The notes beneath the pieces were generated by a model. The model saw only the letters and a list, made by a program, of their open reading frames with translations. It was not told the DNA's origin and searched no databases. Shown here piece by piece: positions 9,327-16,387 of a stretch of 64,000 nt of DNA. Made by a program: the position numbers and the translations under genes. Source of the stretch: Altericroceibacterium indicum (lineage in GTDB: Bacteria; Pseudomonadota; Alphaproteobacteria; Sphingomonadales; Sphingomonadaceae). The stretch spans positions 558,001 to 622,000 of the forward strand of contig NZ_WTYQ01000002.1 of NCBI RefSeq assembly GCF_009828105.1. Direction: 5' to 3'. Numbering within the stretch: the first letter of the stretch is position 1; the number at the start of each line of letters is the position of its first letter.

Positions 9327-10247
9327 ATGACTAGCCAGTCACCTGACAAGCGGCAACGCATTCTCCTCGTCACCGGTATGCTCGGTGCCGGAAAAACCAC
9401 CGCCCTGCGCGAGCTGGAAGATCTGGGCTGGGAAGTGATCGACAATTTCCCGGTCCGCCTGCTGGATCGCCTGATCCCGCCTCCCAGCGCGAGCAGCGAC
9501 CCCTCCCCGCCACTGGCCATCGGGTTTGACTGCCGCACACGCGGTTTTGTCCCCGCTGATCTGATTGAGCGGGTAAAAGACCTTGCAGGCCGCGATGATC
9601 TGCTGATTTCCACCCTGTTTCTCGATTGCGCAGCGCATGAGCTGGTCCGCCGTTTTAACGAGACCCGCCGCCGCCATCATCTGGCCAAGGATATGCCGGT
9701 AGGCGCGGGCATCACAGCAGAGCGCGAATTGCTCAGCCCCTTGCGCCGATGGGCAGATATGCTGGTGGACACCACCAATTATTCGACCAATGAGCTGAAG
9801 CAGGCTGTGCGGGAACAGTTCGCCGGCACCTCCGGTCAGGCGATGACGGTCACAATTTCCAGTTTTGCCTTCTCGCGCGGGGTTCCGCCGGTATCCGATC
9901 TCGTATTTGACATGCGTTATCTCGATAATCCCCATTGGGAACCGAAACTGCGCCCCATGACCGGGCTTGATGCACCCATCGGTGCCCATATTGAAGCGGA
10001 CCCATCCTTTATCAGCACCTATCCCAAGATCCGTGATCTGGTGCTGGAATTGCTGCCCCTCTATGCCGCACAGGGCAAAAGCTACGTCAATATCGCCTTT
10101 GGTTGTACCGGAGGGAGACATCGCTCAGTCAATATTGCGGAACGTATTTCCAAGGCCTTGCGTGAGGCAGGTTTTTCGCCCACGGTATTGCATCGTAACC
10201 TGGCGTCTCGCGCTGTCGAAATTACAGAAGGGCCACAGCAGCCGTGA
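9327..10247 (+). CDS. rapZ: RapZ/YvcJ family nucleotide-binding protein
   Basis: 306 residues. An N-terminal P-loop (GMLGAGKTT, residues 17-25) is followed by the characteristic WEVIDNFPVRLLD, GFDCRTRG and C-terminal FGCTGGRHRSV motifs. In E. coli RapZ steers small RNA decay and senses glucosamine-6-phosphate; in many bacteria the gene is linked to PTS components, as here. The P-loop reads GMLGAGKT rather than the commoner GLSGAGKS. The alphaproteobacterial role is not established, so RNase-adaptor activity is inference. The start has only a distant G-rich stretch upstream. Confidence 0.92.
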   Translation: MTSQSPDKRQRILLVTGMLGAGKTTALRELEDLGWEVIDNFPVRLLDRLIPPPSASSDPSPPLAIGFDCRTRGFVPADLIERVKDLAGRDDLLISTLFLDCAAHELVRRFNETRRRHHLAKDMPVGAGITAERELLSPLRRWADMLVDTTNYSTNELKQAVREQFAGTSGQAMTVTISSFAFSRGVPPVSDLVFDMRYLDNPHWEPKLRPMTGLDAPIGAHIEADPSFISTYPKIRDLVLELLPLYAAQGKSYVNIAFGCTGGRHRSVNIAERISKALREAGFSPTVLHRNLASRAVEITEGPQQP

Positions 10248-10314
10248 CCATGCTTTCATTTTTCCGCGCTCATTGGCGCGTCGCTGGCTCTGACATGATA
10301 GGTTGTGCAAACGC

Positions 10315-10719
10315 ATGATCGGCATGATTCTCGTAACGCATGGCCAGTTGGCCCAGGAATTCGTCCGCGCGATGGAACACGTCGTCGGGGAACAGGAAGC
10401 CGTCGCCACCGTCTGCATCGGCCCTAACGATGATATGGAAGCCCGGCGGCAGGAAATTGATGACGCAATCCACGCTGTCGATAATGGCGAAGGCTGCGTC
10501 ATCCTCACCGATTTGTTTGGCGGCACACCGTCCAACCTGGCGATTTCCTTGATGAAAACAGGCAAGGTTGAAGTGATCGCCGGGATCAATCTGCCGATGC
10601 TGATCCGGCTGGCGGGAGCCCGCAAGACGATGGAACTGACAAAAGCCGTTGCCGCCGCGCGCGATGCAGGCCAGAACTATATCACGATCGCCTCAGAACT
10701 TCTGGGGCAAGAGGTCTGA
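10315..10719 (+). CDS. PTS EIIA component, mannose type
   Basis: 134 residues, opening MIGMILVTHGQLAQEF with the phospho-accepting His9; CVILTDLFGGTPSNLA is the second signature of the EIIA-Man fold. No EIIB, EIIC or EIID gene is nearby, so this is the soluble regulatory EIIA (often called ManX or EIIA-Man) of the alphaproteobacterial phosphorylation chain rather than a sugar transporter. It would receive phosphate from HPr, encoded next. The frame is open to a TTG four codons earlier, but the family begins at this ATG. Confidence 0.92.
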   Translation: MIGMILVTHGQLAQEFVRAMEHVVGEQEAVATVCIGPNDDMEARRQEIDDAIHAVDNGEGCVILTDLFGGTPSNLAISLMKTGKVEVIAGINLPMLIRLAGARKTMELTKAVAAARDAGQNYITIASELLGQEV

Positions 10720-10753
10720 GGCCGGCAAACGGTCCGCATGGGGGAGTAACCGC

Positions 10754-11029
10754 TTGAGCAAGGTCAGCGCGCAAGTATTGATCGTCAATAAAAGGGGCCT
10801 GCACGCAAGGGCCAGCGCAAAATTCGTTGGCACAGTGGCCGCCATGCAAGGCGCCAATGTGCAAGTCACGAAAGACCGCCACAGTGCTGCAGGGGGGTCG
10901 ATCCTTGGATTGATGATGCTTGGTGCTGCCAAGGGCGATGAAATTACCATCAGTGTCGAAGGCAGCGATGCCGAAACCCAGCTTGCCGAACTGGTCGCCC
11001 TGATTGATACTGGTTTCGGCGAGGACTGA
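10754..11029 (+). CDS. ptsH: Phosphocarrier protein HPr
   Basis: 91 residues. The phospho-His17 motif NKRGLHARASAKFV and the regulatory Ser49 in GGSILGLMMLG are both present, so it can be phosphorylated by enzyme I on His and by HprK on Ser. The start is TTG: GGGGAG lies seven bases before it and the protein opening MSKVSAQV matches HPr, while upstream sequence in this frame is only the overlapping EIIA gene. Enzyme I is not encoded in the window. Confidence 0.93.
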   Translation: MSKVSAQVLIVNKRGLHARASAKFVGTVAAMQGANVQVTKDRHSAAGGSILGLMMLGAAKGDEITISVEGSDAETQLAELVALIDTGFGED

Positions 11030-11037
11030 ATTTTTCC

Positions 11038-11841
11038 ATGCGCCGCACGATTACCGGCTATTCGAACCCCACCGTCAAATATCTTCGCTCCTTGCGGGAT
11101 AAGAAGCATCGCAAACGGGAAGGCCGCTTTCTGGCCGAAGGTTTGCGCCTGCTGACCGATGCGCGTGAAAGTGGCAAACTGCCTGAAACGCTGGTGATGG
11201 CCGAAGCGCGTGAGAGCCACCCACTGCTCAGCGAATTGGAAGCCGCCGTGGAACAGGCGGGCGGTGAAATCATCGAAACATCGCCTGATATCCTCGCCAA
11301 GATCACCGGCAAGGATAATCCTCAGGCCATTGCCGGAATTTTTACCGAATTTGATACCGGGCTAGATCAGATTGATCGCAACAGCGCAAAAATCTGGCTG
11401 GTCGCACAGGCTTTGCGCGATCCAGGCAATCTGGGCACCATGCTGCGCACGGGCGATGCGGTGGGCGCCGGCGGGTTGATCCTGATCGATGATTGTGCCG
11501 ACCCGTTTTCGGTCGAAGCAGTACGCGCCAGTATGGGGGCGATTTTCACCCAATGCGTTGCGCAAGCCCGGTGGGAGGAATTCGAACCGTGGCTGCGTGC
11601 AGGCGCAGGCCAATTGGTGGCTGCATCCTTGCGTGAAGCCCAGCCCTATCGCGCTGCGCCTTATCAGGCCCCCTGCTTTGTGATGGTAGGCAATGAATCG
11701 CGTGGATTACCGGAAAATTATGAAATGGCCTGTGACTTGCGCGTCACCATGCCGATGCGCGGCCGTGCAGACAGCCTTAATGCCGCAGTGGCCGGTGCCG
11801 TGTTGGCCTATGAAGTGCTGGAAACGCTTGACCCGGCCTGA
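11038..11841 (+). CDS. SpoU/TrmH-family RNA 2'-O-methyltransferase
   Basis: 267 residues. An N-terminal substrate-binding region is followed by the SPOUT knot domain with motif 1 ALRDPGNLGTMLRTGDA, motif 2 VMVGNESRGLP and motif 3 MPMRGRADSLNAAVAGA. The protein methylates a ribose in rRNA or tRNA using S-adenosylmethionine; the exact site cannot be told from sequence. It starts eight bases after HPr and is probably transcribed with it. Confidence 0.9.
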   Translation: MRRTITGYSNPTVKYLRSLRDKKHRKREGRFLAEGLRLLTDARESGKLPETLVMAEARESHPLLSELEAAVEQAGGEIIETSPDILAKITGKDNPQAIAGIFTEFDTGLDQIDRNSAKIWLVAQALRDPGNLGTMLRTGDAVGAGGLILIDDCADPFSVEAVRASMGAIFTQCVAQARWEEFEPWLRAGAGQLVAASLREAQPYRAAPYQAPCFVMVGNESRGLPENYEMACDLRVTMPMRGRADSLNAAVAGAVLAYEVLETLDPA

Positions 11842-11935
11842 CCTAGCTTTCTGAGCACCATCTTTTTTCGCGCTGCACAAATATCTATCACTTCATTAAG
11901 AGTGCGCTCATTCTAGCGCGGCTAGAGTGCAGTTC

Positions 11936-12343
11936 ATGCGTTGGTCCATCTCTTGCGTTTTGCTGCTCAGCCTGAGCGCCTGTGCCATCCGGCCAAGCGC
12001 GGATCATCAATTGGCAGACACCAGATGGCGCGTCACAGAGCTGGATGGCGAAAAGCCTGTTGGTGAAAAAAGCGCCGATCTTACCTTTTCAAGCAACAGC
12101 CTCAGCGCCAATATAGGCTGCAATCAGATCAAGGGTGAGTGGCGGGTTGAAGAGCGCAGGCTGATCGCGGGCCCTTTTGGTCAGACACGGATGGAATGCC
12201 GCGATATCGGGCTGTTTGAACAGGAACAGGCGCTGCAATCCCTATTGGTGGCCAGTCCTACTCTTACAATCGAAAATGGCCGCCTGACCTTGCAGTCAAG
12301 CGGCCATAAAGCGGTATTGCAGCAGCTCAATCGCCAGCCGTAA
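11936..12343 (+). CDS. META/HslJ-domain lipoprotein
   Basis: 135 residues. A short signal peptide ends in the lipobox LSAC, so the mature protein is probably anchored to a membrane from the periplasm. The rest is a META domain: DTRWRVTELDGEKPV, a central NIGCNQIKGEWRVE and the paired-cysteine region RMECRD, as in HslJ-like proteins. The function of META domains is poorly known (heat-shock or antibiotic-tolerance links in some bacteria). A GTG three codons upstream is an alternative start. The gene is convergent with the SH3 lipoprotein gene, overlapping it by 17 bases. Confidence 0.82.
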   Translation: MRWSISCVLLLSLSACAIRPSADHQLADTRWRVTELDGEKPVGEKSADLTFSSNSLSANIGCNQIKGEWRVEERRLIAGPFGQTRMECRDIGLFEQEQALQSLLVASPTLTIENGRLTLQSSGHKAVLQQLNRQP

Positions 12344-13037
12344 AGCTGGTAATGCTCCATTTGCCATTGCGGCTGGAAGCGACCAGGCGATAATCGAGCA
12401 GGCTGCGCAATCTATCAGAATCGATATAGCCTTTTTCACCATCGGACAGAGTGACAGGCTGATAGCGATCATCTGGCATCAGGTGATCGATCTTTACAAT
12501 ATCCCATGAGATGCGCCGCAATGTTTCGGCATCGGCATGGGGTTCTTTCATCACGCGGACATTCTCACCCGTCACGATCATGCCATTTTGCGGCAAAATC
12601 GATCCATAATTCTGAACAAAATACCATGGCAGCGTGATTCCGCCCTGATTGTTGGTGGCGCAACCCAAGCCCATCAACTCATCGAGCTCTTCCCAGAGGT
12701 TCCACTGGTCATCTTCCAATCGGCGACGCAATTCTTCAGACCCGGAGCCACCATTGAAATCAAGTTTGATATCGCTGGCTGCCAGTGCAACCATGCCATC
12801 AACATCACGATCCTTTACAACCTGAGCCAGCTTGACCCGAAAGGCATCAGCCCCCTTGACGTTGAAACAAGTATCACGCGGGGCATACGGCCCCTTGGCC
12901 AAGGGAATTTCCGGCTGCTTGGTCACAGCTTGAGCGATGTCCTCAGCGCTTGCAACGACCTTATCGACCGGCGCATCATCTTGCCGGTTACACGCCTGAA
13001 GACTTAAGGCGAGTACGATCACAACAGGCCATTTCAT
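12327..13037 (-). CDS. Lipoprotein with C-terminal SH3-like domain
   Basis: 236 residues. The signal peptide MKWPVVIVLALSLQAC ends in a lipobox cysteine at residue 16. The central part (about 55-140) has no family I recognise. Residues about 155-225 form a bacterial SH3 domain (TGENVRVMKEPHADAE, then WDIVKID and GEKGYIDSDRL), usually a peptide or cell-wall binding module. The start is supported by AAGGA six bases upstream; the longer open frame overlaps rmuC and is rejected. It lies ten bases after rmuC, so the two are likely co-transcribed. Confidence 0.82.
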   Translation of the reverse strand: MKWPVVIVLALSLQACNRQDDAPVDKVVASAEDIAQAVTKQPEIPLAKGPYAPRDTCFNVKGADAFRVKLAQVVKDRDVDGMVALAASDIKLDFNGGSGSEELRRRLEDDQWNLWEELDELMGLGCATNNQGGITLPWYFVQNYGSILPQNGMIVTGENVRVMKEPHADAETLRRISWDIVKIDHLMPDDRYQPVTLSDGEKGYIDSDRLRSLLDYRLVASSRNGKWSITSFTAGD

Positions 13038-13047
13038 TTTAAGTCCT

Positions 13048-14463
13048 TCACTCCGGGTCTTGCTCGCCTTCGGCCTTTGGCCGGGTGGCGTCTGGGGATG
13101 GTGATGCAAGGCTGGCATGCAGCGGAACACCTTCGACAAGCGCTATATCATCAGAAATTTCACGCTTGCCAATCTCAACATGCTTTTCACGCAATTTGCG
13201 CGCTGACACCAGAACTCTTGTGTCAAAACTACGCGTAAAATCATTATAAGAACTCACAGCGCGGCCAAGATGCGTTCCCATCTTGCCAAGGTCTTCGGAA
13301 ATTTTGGCCATGCGATCATAGAGTTCGCCGCCCAGCCGACCAATTTCCTTGGCCTCTTCAGCCAGCCCGACCTGGCGCCAGACCTGCGCCACCGTGCGGG
13401 CAATAGCCACAAGGTTTGTCGGCGTAGCGAGCAGCACCCGGTTCTTGAAAGCAAAGTCCCACAATTCCGGATCTTTTTCCAGTGCGGCGGCTACAAAATG
13501 CTCACCCGGTACAAACATCACGACATAATCGGGCGCATCTTCAAACTGGCTCTGATAGCTCTTGGTGCCCAGCGTCTGAACGTGGTTGCGCATCGCCTTG
13601 GCATGGGCGGCCAATGCAATATCGCGCAGCTCTTCCGTATCGGCGTCGAATGCATCCTGATAATTGTTCAGCGAAACCTTCGCATCGATCACCAGCTTCT
13701 TGTGCCCCGGCACATTGACGATCGCGTCAGGACGCAGGCGGCCTTCTTCGGTTTCAATCGACTGTTCAAGCTCGAAATCGGTATGTTCGGCAAGGCCGCA
13801 TTGTTCCAGCACATTGCGCAATTGCTGTTCACCCCAGCGCCCTCTGGCCTTGGGGGCATTGCGCAGGGAATTACCAAGCCGGGCAGCTTCCTGCCGCACC
13901 TGTTCCTGCCCCACCCGCATGGATTCAATCAAACCAGCAAGCTGGCCAAAGGCATCAACCCGCTTGGCCTCAAGCTGCGTAACCTGTTCTTCATAAGAGC
14001 GCAGCTTTTCGCCTACCGGAACCAGCAGCGCCTTGATCTTCTCTTCTGAGCTTTTCTCTGCATGGCCGAACCGTTCAGCCGCACGTTTCAGAAAATCTTC
14101 CTGCGCCTGCCCCAAAACGCGCGATCCGGTATTCTGGAATTCCTTCAACATGCTTTCCCGCGCTTCGACGAGAAGCTTCTTCTGTTCTTCAAAGCCAGCA
14201 GCCTGCGCTTTCAGTGTCGTCAATTCTTCGCGAGCGTCATCGAGCTGCTGTGCCAGACGATCTGCGCGCAAGGCACGGTCGCTCATGGTGGCCAGTTCAG
14301 GCGCCATGCGCGACAGCTTCTCCCCCAGATCGCGCGCCTCCTCGTCGCGAGCTTTGAACCTCGCCTGCCACTCAGCAGCAGGCCGCGAACCTGTGAACCA
14401 ACCGCCAGCAGCCCCAATCACGAGGCCAACCAACAACACGACAATAAGAATGATAGGATCCAT
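13048..14463 (-). CDS. rmuC: DNA recombination protein RmuC homologue
   Basis: 471 residues. The first 25 residues (MDPIILIVVLLVGLVIGAAGGW) form a membrane anchor, a long coiled coil runs to about 170, and the RmuC domain follows with GRWGEQQLRNVLEQCGL, RLRPDAIVNVPGHKKLVIDAKVS split over two strands, and VVMFVPGEHFVAAAL. The domain has a restriction-endonuclease-like fold and in E. coli limits certain inversions. The Met chosen starts the anchor; the 19 upstream open codons are not family-like. The C-terminal tail is Pro/Glu-rich. Confidence 0.92.
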   Translation of the reverse strand: MDPIILIVVLLVGLVIGAAGGWFTGSRPAAEWQARFKARDEEARDLGEKLSRMAPELATMSDRALRADRLAQQLDDAREELTTLKAQAAGFEEQKKLLVEARESMLKEFQNTGSRVLGQAQEDFLKRAAERFGHAEKSSEEKIKALLVPVGEKLRSYEEQVTQLEAKRVDAFGQLAGLIESMRVGQEQVRQEAARLGNSLRNAPKARGRWGEQQLRNVLEQCGLAEHTDFELEQSIETEEGRLRPDAIVNVPGHKKLVIDAKVSLNNYQDAFDADTEELRDIALAAHAKAMRNHVQTLGTKSYQSQFEDAPDYVVMFVPGEHFVAAALEKDPELWDFAFKNRVLLATPTNLVAIARTVAQVWRQVGLAEEAKEIGRLGGELYDRMAKISEDLGKMGTHLGRAVSSYNDFTRSFDTRVLVSARKLREKHVEIGKREISDDIALVEGVPLHASLASPSPDATRPKAEGEQDPE

Positions 14464-14650
14464 ACGTCTTCGTAACCAGAACGCATCAAGAACGCCAGTG
14501 CTGCCACGGGTGATTTCCACCGGCGACAGCTAAGCTAAACATCTTATTGAAAACTATGCACAATGCCACATCACAACGGTTCGTTTCAGACTGGCACAGC
14601 ACTGCGTGAAAGCTCCCGGTAAGGATTATTATGCAATAGGAGGCACATAG

Positions 14651-14782
14651 ATGGCTCTGCCTGAACATAATGTTGCGGGCGAGTCGCCGCTGATATTCTG
14701 GATCGTATTTTTTGAAGTTTTCCTTTCGCCCTGCCTTTGGCCCGCTTTGGGGACCAAAACGCGCACCTGCTGCGCGCCATAG
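14651..14782 (+). CDS. Possible 43-codon upstream reading frame ahead of the cell-wall hydrolase
   Basis: This ATG is preceded by the best Shine-Dalgarno sequence in the area (AGGAGG, eight bases away). It encodes a hydrophobic stretch (PLIFWIVFFEVFLSP) and ends in TAG inside the next gene, one frame off from it. It may be a leader peptide, or the true beginning of the hydrolase gene if a frame change occurs at the run of six T near 14708. No homology is recognised. Confidence 0.3.
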   Translation: MALPEHNVAGESPLIFWIVFFEVFLSPCLWPALGTKTRTCCAP

Positions 14783-15893
14783 CGGAACTGCGCCAAACGC
14801 CCACGCCTGGGTGGAAGCGCTGAACCAGCGTAAACAGCAGCGCAAGGCAAGGCGAATGCTCTATCTCGGTATCAGCAGTCTGGGGGCGGCGATTGCCCTA
14901 CCCACCGTCGCCGCCATTGCTGCGCCAGATTCCTGGTATCCCGGCCATAGCAGCCAAACAGCCCCCCTGGCGGTTAAACCCATGGCGTTTGAGACACCGG
15001 GAGAAAGCTTCCCCGGCTCTGCCTTTTATTATCTCGATAGTGATACGACCAACCCGCTTCCGCTCTCGAAGGCGGTGCAAAACAGCGGCGATGACACAGC
15101 CGATCTGGCAGGCTCAGCCGCTCGCCCCTTCCACCTTGCCGGAACAGCATTGGACGGAGCGAGAGCCCAGCAATGCCTTGCCATGGCAATCTATTATGAA
15201 GCGGCCAGCGAATCGGATGCCGGCCAGCGTGCTGTGGCCCAGGTTGTGCTCAATCGTGTGGCCCATCCGGCCTATCCAAATTCTGTTTGCGGGGTCGTGT
15301 TTCAAGGGTCGGAACGGGAAACAGGATGCCAGTTCTCCTTCACCTGTGATGGTTCCATGGCGCGCAAACCCGCTCGCCTATGGTGGGACCGGGCGGAAAA
15401 GATCGCGGCACAGGCACTGGCAGGGTCAGTCTACCGCCCGATTGGCTTGGCGACTCATTATCATACTTTACAAGTTCATCCCTATTGGGCTGCATCGCTC
15501 GATCCAGCCGCTGCCATCGGGATGCACCAATTCTATCGCTGGCGCGGTGTTGCCGGGATGAAGGCCAGCTTCACGCAGGTCTATCACGGGCATGAACCCC
15601 TGCCCGGCGTCAGGGCTGCGGCATCAAGCGCTCCCGCCCCCGATCCGGTGGAACTGGCACGCGAATTTAACGCCGGTATCATGGCCGCAACGGGCAATCA
15701 GGCACCGCCTTCTGCCAGTAGACCCTCTGCCAGTGGCCAGACCGCACCTGCACCGCAACGTGTAGCAGCGCCGGTCTATTCAGACGCCATCCGCCAGCGC
15801 GGGGGTGACGCTCTATTTGTCGGTAATCTGCCACCCAAATCGCAGATTAATCCGCAATATGCCAATTCCGGCCAATGGATTGCGAAACCCTGA
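14712..15893 (+). CDS. SleB-like cell wall hydrolase
   Basis: Up to 393 residues. After a basic segment (NQRKQQRKARR) comes one hydrophobic segment (LYLGISSLGAAIALPTVAAI), giving a signal anchor. The hydrolase_2/SleB domain spans about residues 150-275: RAQQCLAMAIYYEAASE, VLNRVAHPAYPNSVC, CQFSFTCDG and THYHTLQVHPYW. Such enzymes cleave peptidoglycan. The C-terminal third is Ala/Pro/Ser-rich. The start is unsettled: TTG at 14712 (no ribosome-binding site), GTG at 14811 or ATG at 14856 with a weak AAGG. Third-position GC becomes convincing from about 14796, so the shorter forms are plausible. Confidence 0.85.
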   Translation: MKFSFRPAFGPLWGPKRAPAARHSGTAPNAHAWVEALNQRKQQRKARRMLYLGISSLGAAIALPTVAAIAAPDSWYPGHSSQTAPLAVKPMAFETPGESFPGSAFYYLDSDTTNPLPLSKAVQNSGDDTADLAGSAARPFHLAGTALDGARAQQCLAMAIYYEAASESDAGQRAVAQVVLNRVAHPAYPNSVCGVVFQGSERETGCQFSFTCDGSMARKPARLWWDRAEKIAAQALAGSVYRPIGLATHYHTLQVHPYWAASLDPAAAIGMHQFYRWRGVAGMKASFTQVYHGHEPLPGVRAAASSAPAPDPVELAREFNAGIMAATGNQAPPSASRPSASGQTAPAPQRVAAPVYSDAIRQRGGDALFVGNLPPKSQINPQYANSGQWIAKP

Positions 15894-16024
15894 GCGCGCT
15901 AGCGGCCAGCCGTACGTGTTTTTAACCCCGTACTTACCATAAGCGAAAAGCTAAAGTTCAACCTCCTGCTCTAGAACCCTGCTCGCGGCTGACGTTTTGG
16001 CCGCCTGGTTGGAGGCAAACTGAC

Positions 16025-16348
16025 ATGGCCATACGATTTTCTGCATCGGGACATGCAGTGATCTATAGCCCGCATCGCATGATAATGCGGTCGGTCAAGA
16101 ACCCTGCCTGCAACGATAACGACTCGACAGGCAACATCGATGCCATTCTGCAAGCAGCCTTGCGACTGTTCAGTGAGCAGGGAATATCCGCAGCATCTCA
16201 TGCCCGCCATCATTTGGAAGACGCATTTTTTGCAGGCGATGAAGAGGGTTTCCGTTGGTGGTCAGCGGTTTGCAGAACTCTTGACCGACAAATTAATACG
16301 CTTTGCAGCAGTGAATCGAAAAAAGTTCCCAAACCCGCTGAAATCTAG
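16025..16348 (+). CDS. Small protein of unknown function
   Basis: 107 residues. GGAGG nine bases before the ATG and a coherent, partly helical sequence support a real gene. It opens MAIRFSASGHAVIYSPHRM and continues with an amphipathic helical part containing ALRLFSEQGISAA, HHLEDAFFAGDEEGFRWW and CRTLDRQ. No signal peptide or membrane segment is seen. The family is not recognised by name. It precedes the GGDEF-EAL gene by about 40 bases on the same strand and may be co-transcribed. Confidence 0.65.
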   Translation: MAIRFSASGHAVIYSPHRMIMRSVKNPACNDNDSTGNIDAILQAALRLFSEQGISAASHARHHLEDAFFAGDEEGFRWWSAVCRTLDRQINTLCSSESKKVPKPAEI

Positions 16349-16387
16349 GAACACCAATGTTAACGAGTCAGTGACCAATTCTGTTCT

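Noticed and set aside
13270-14049. 259-codon open frame antisense to rmuC
   Set aside because: rmuC explains the sequence; the frame has no start signal or domain.
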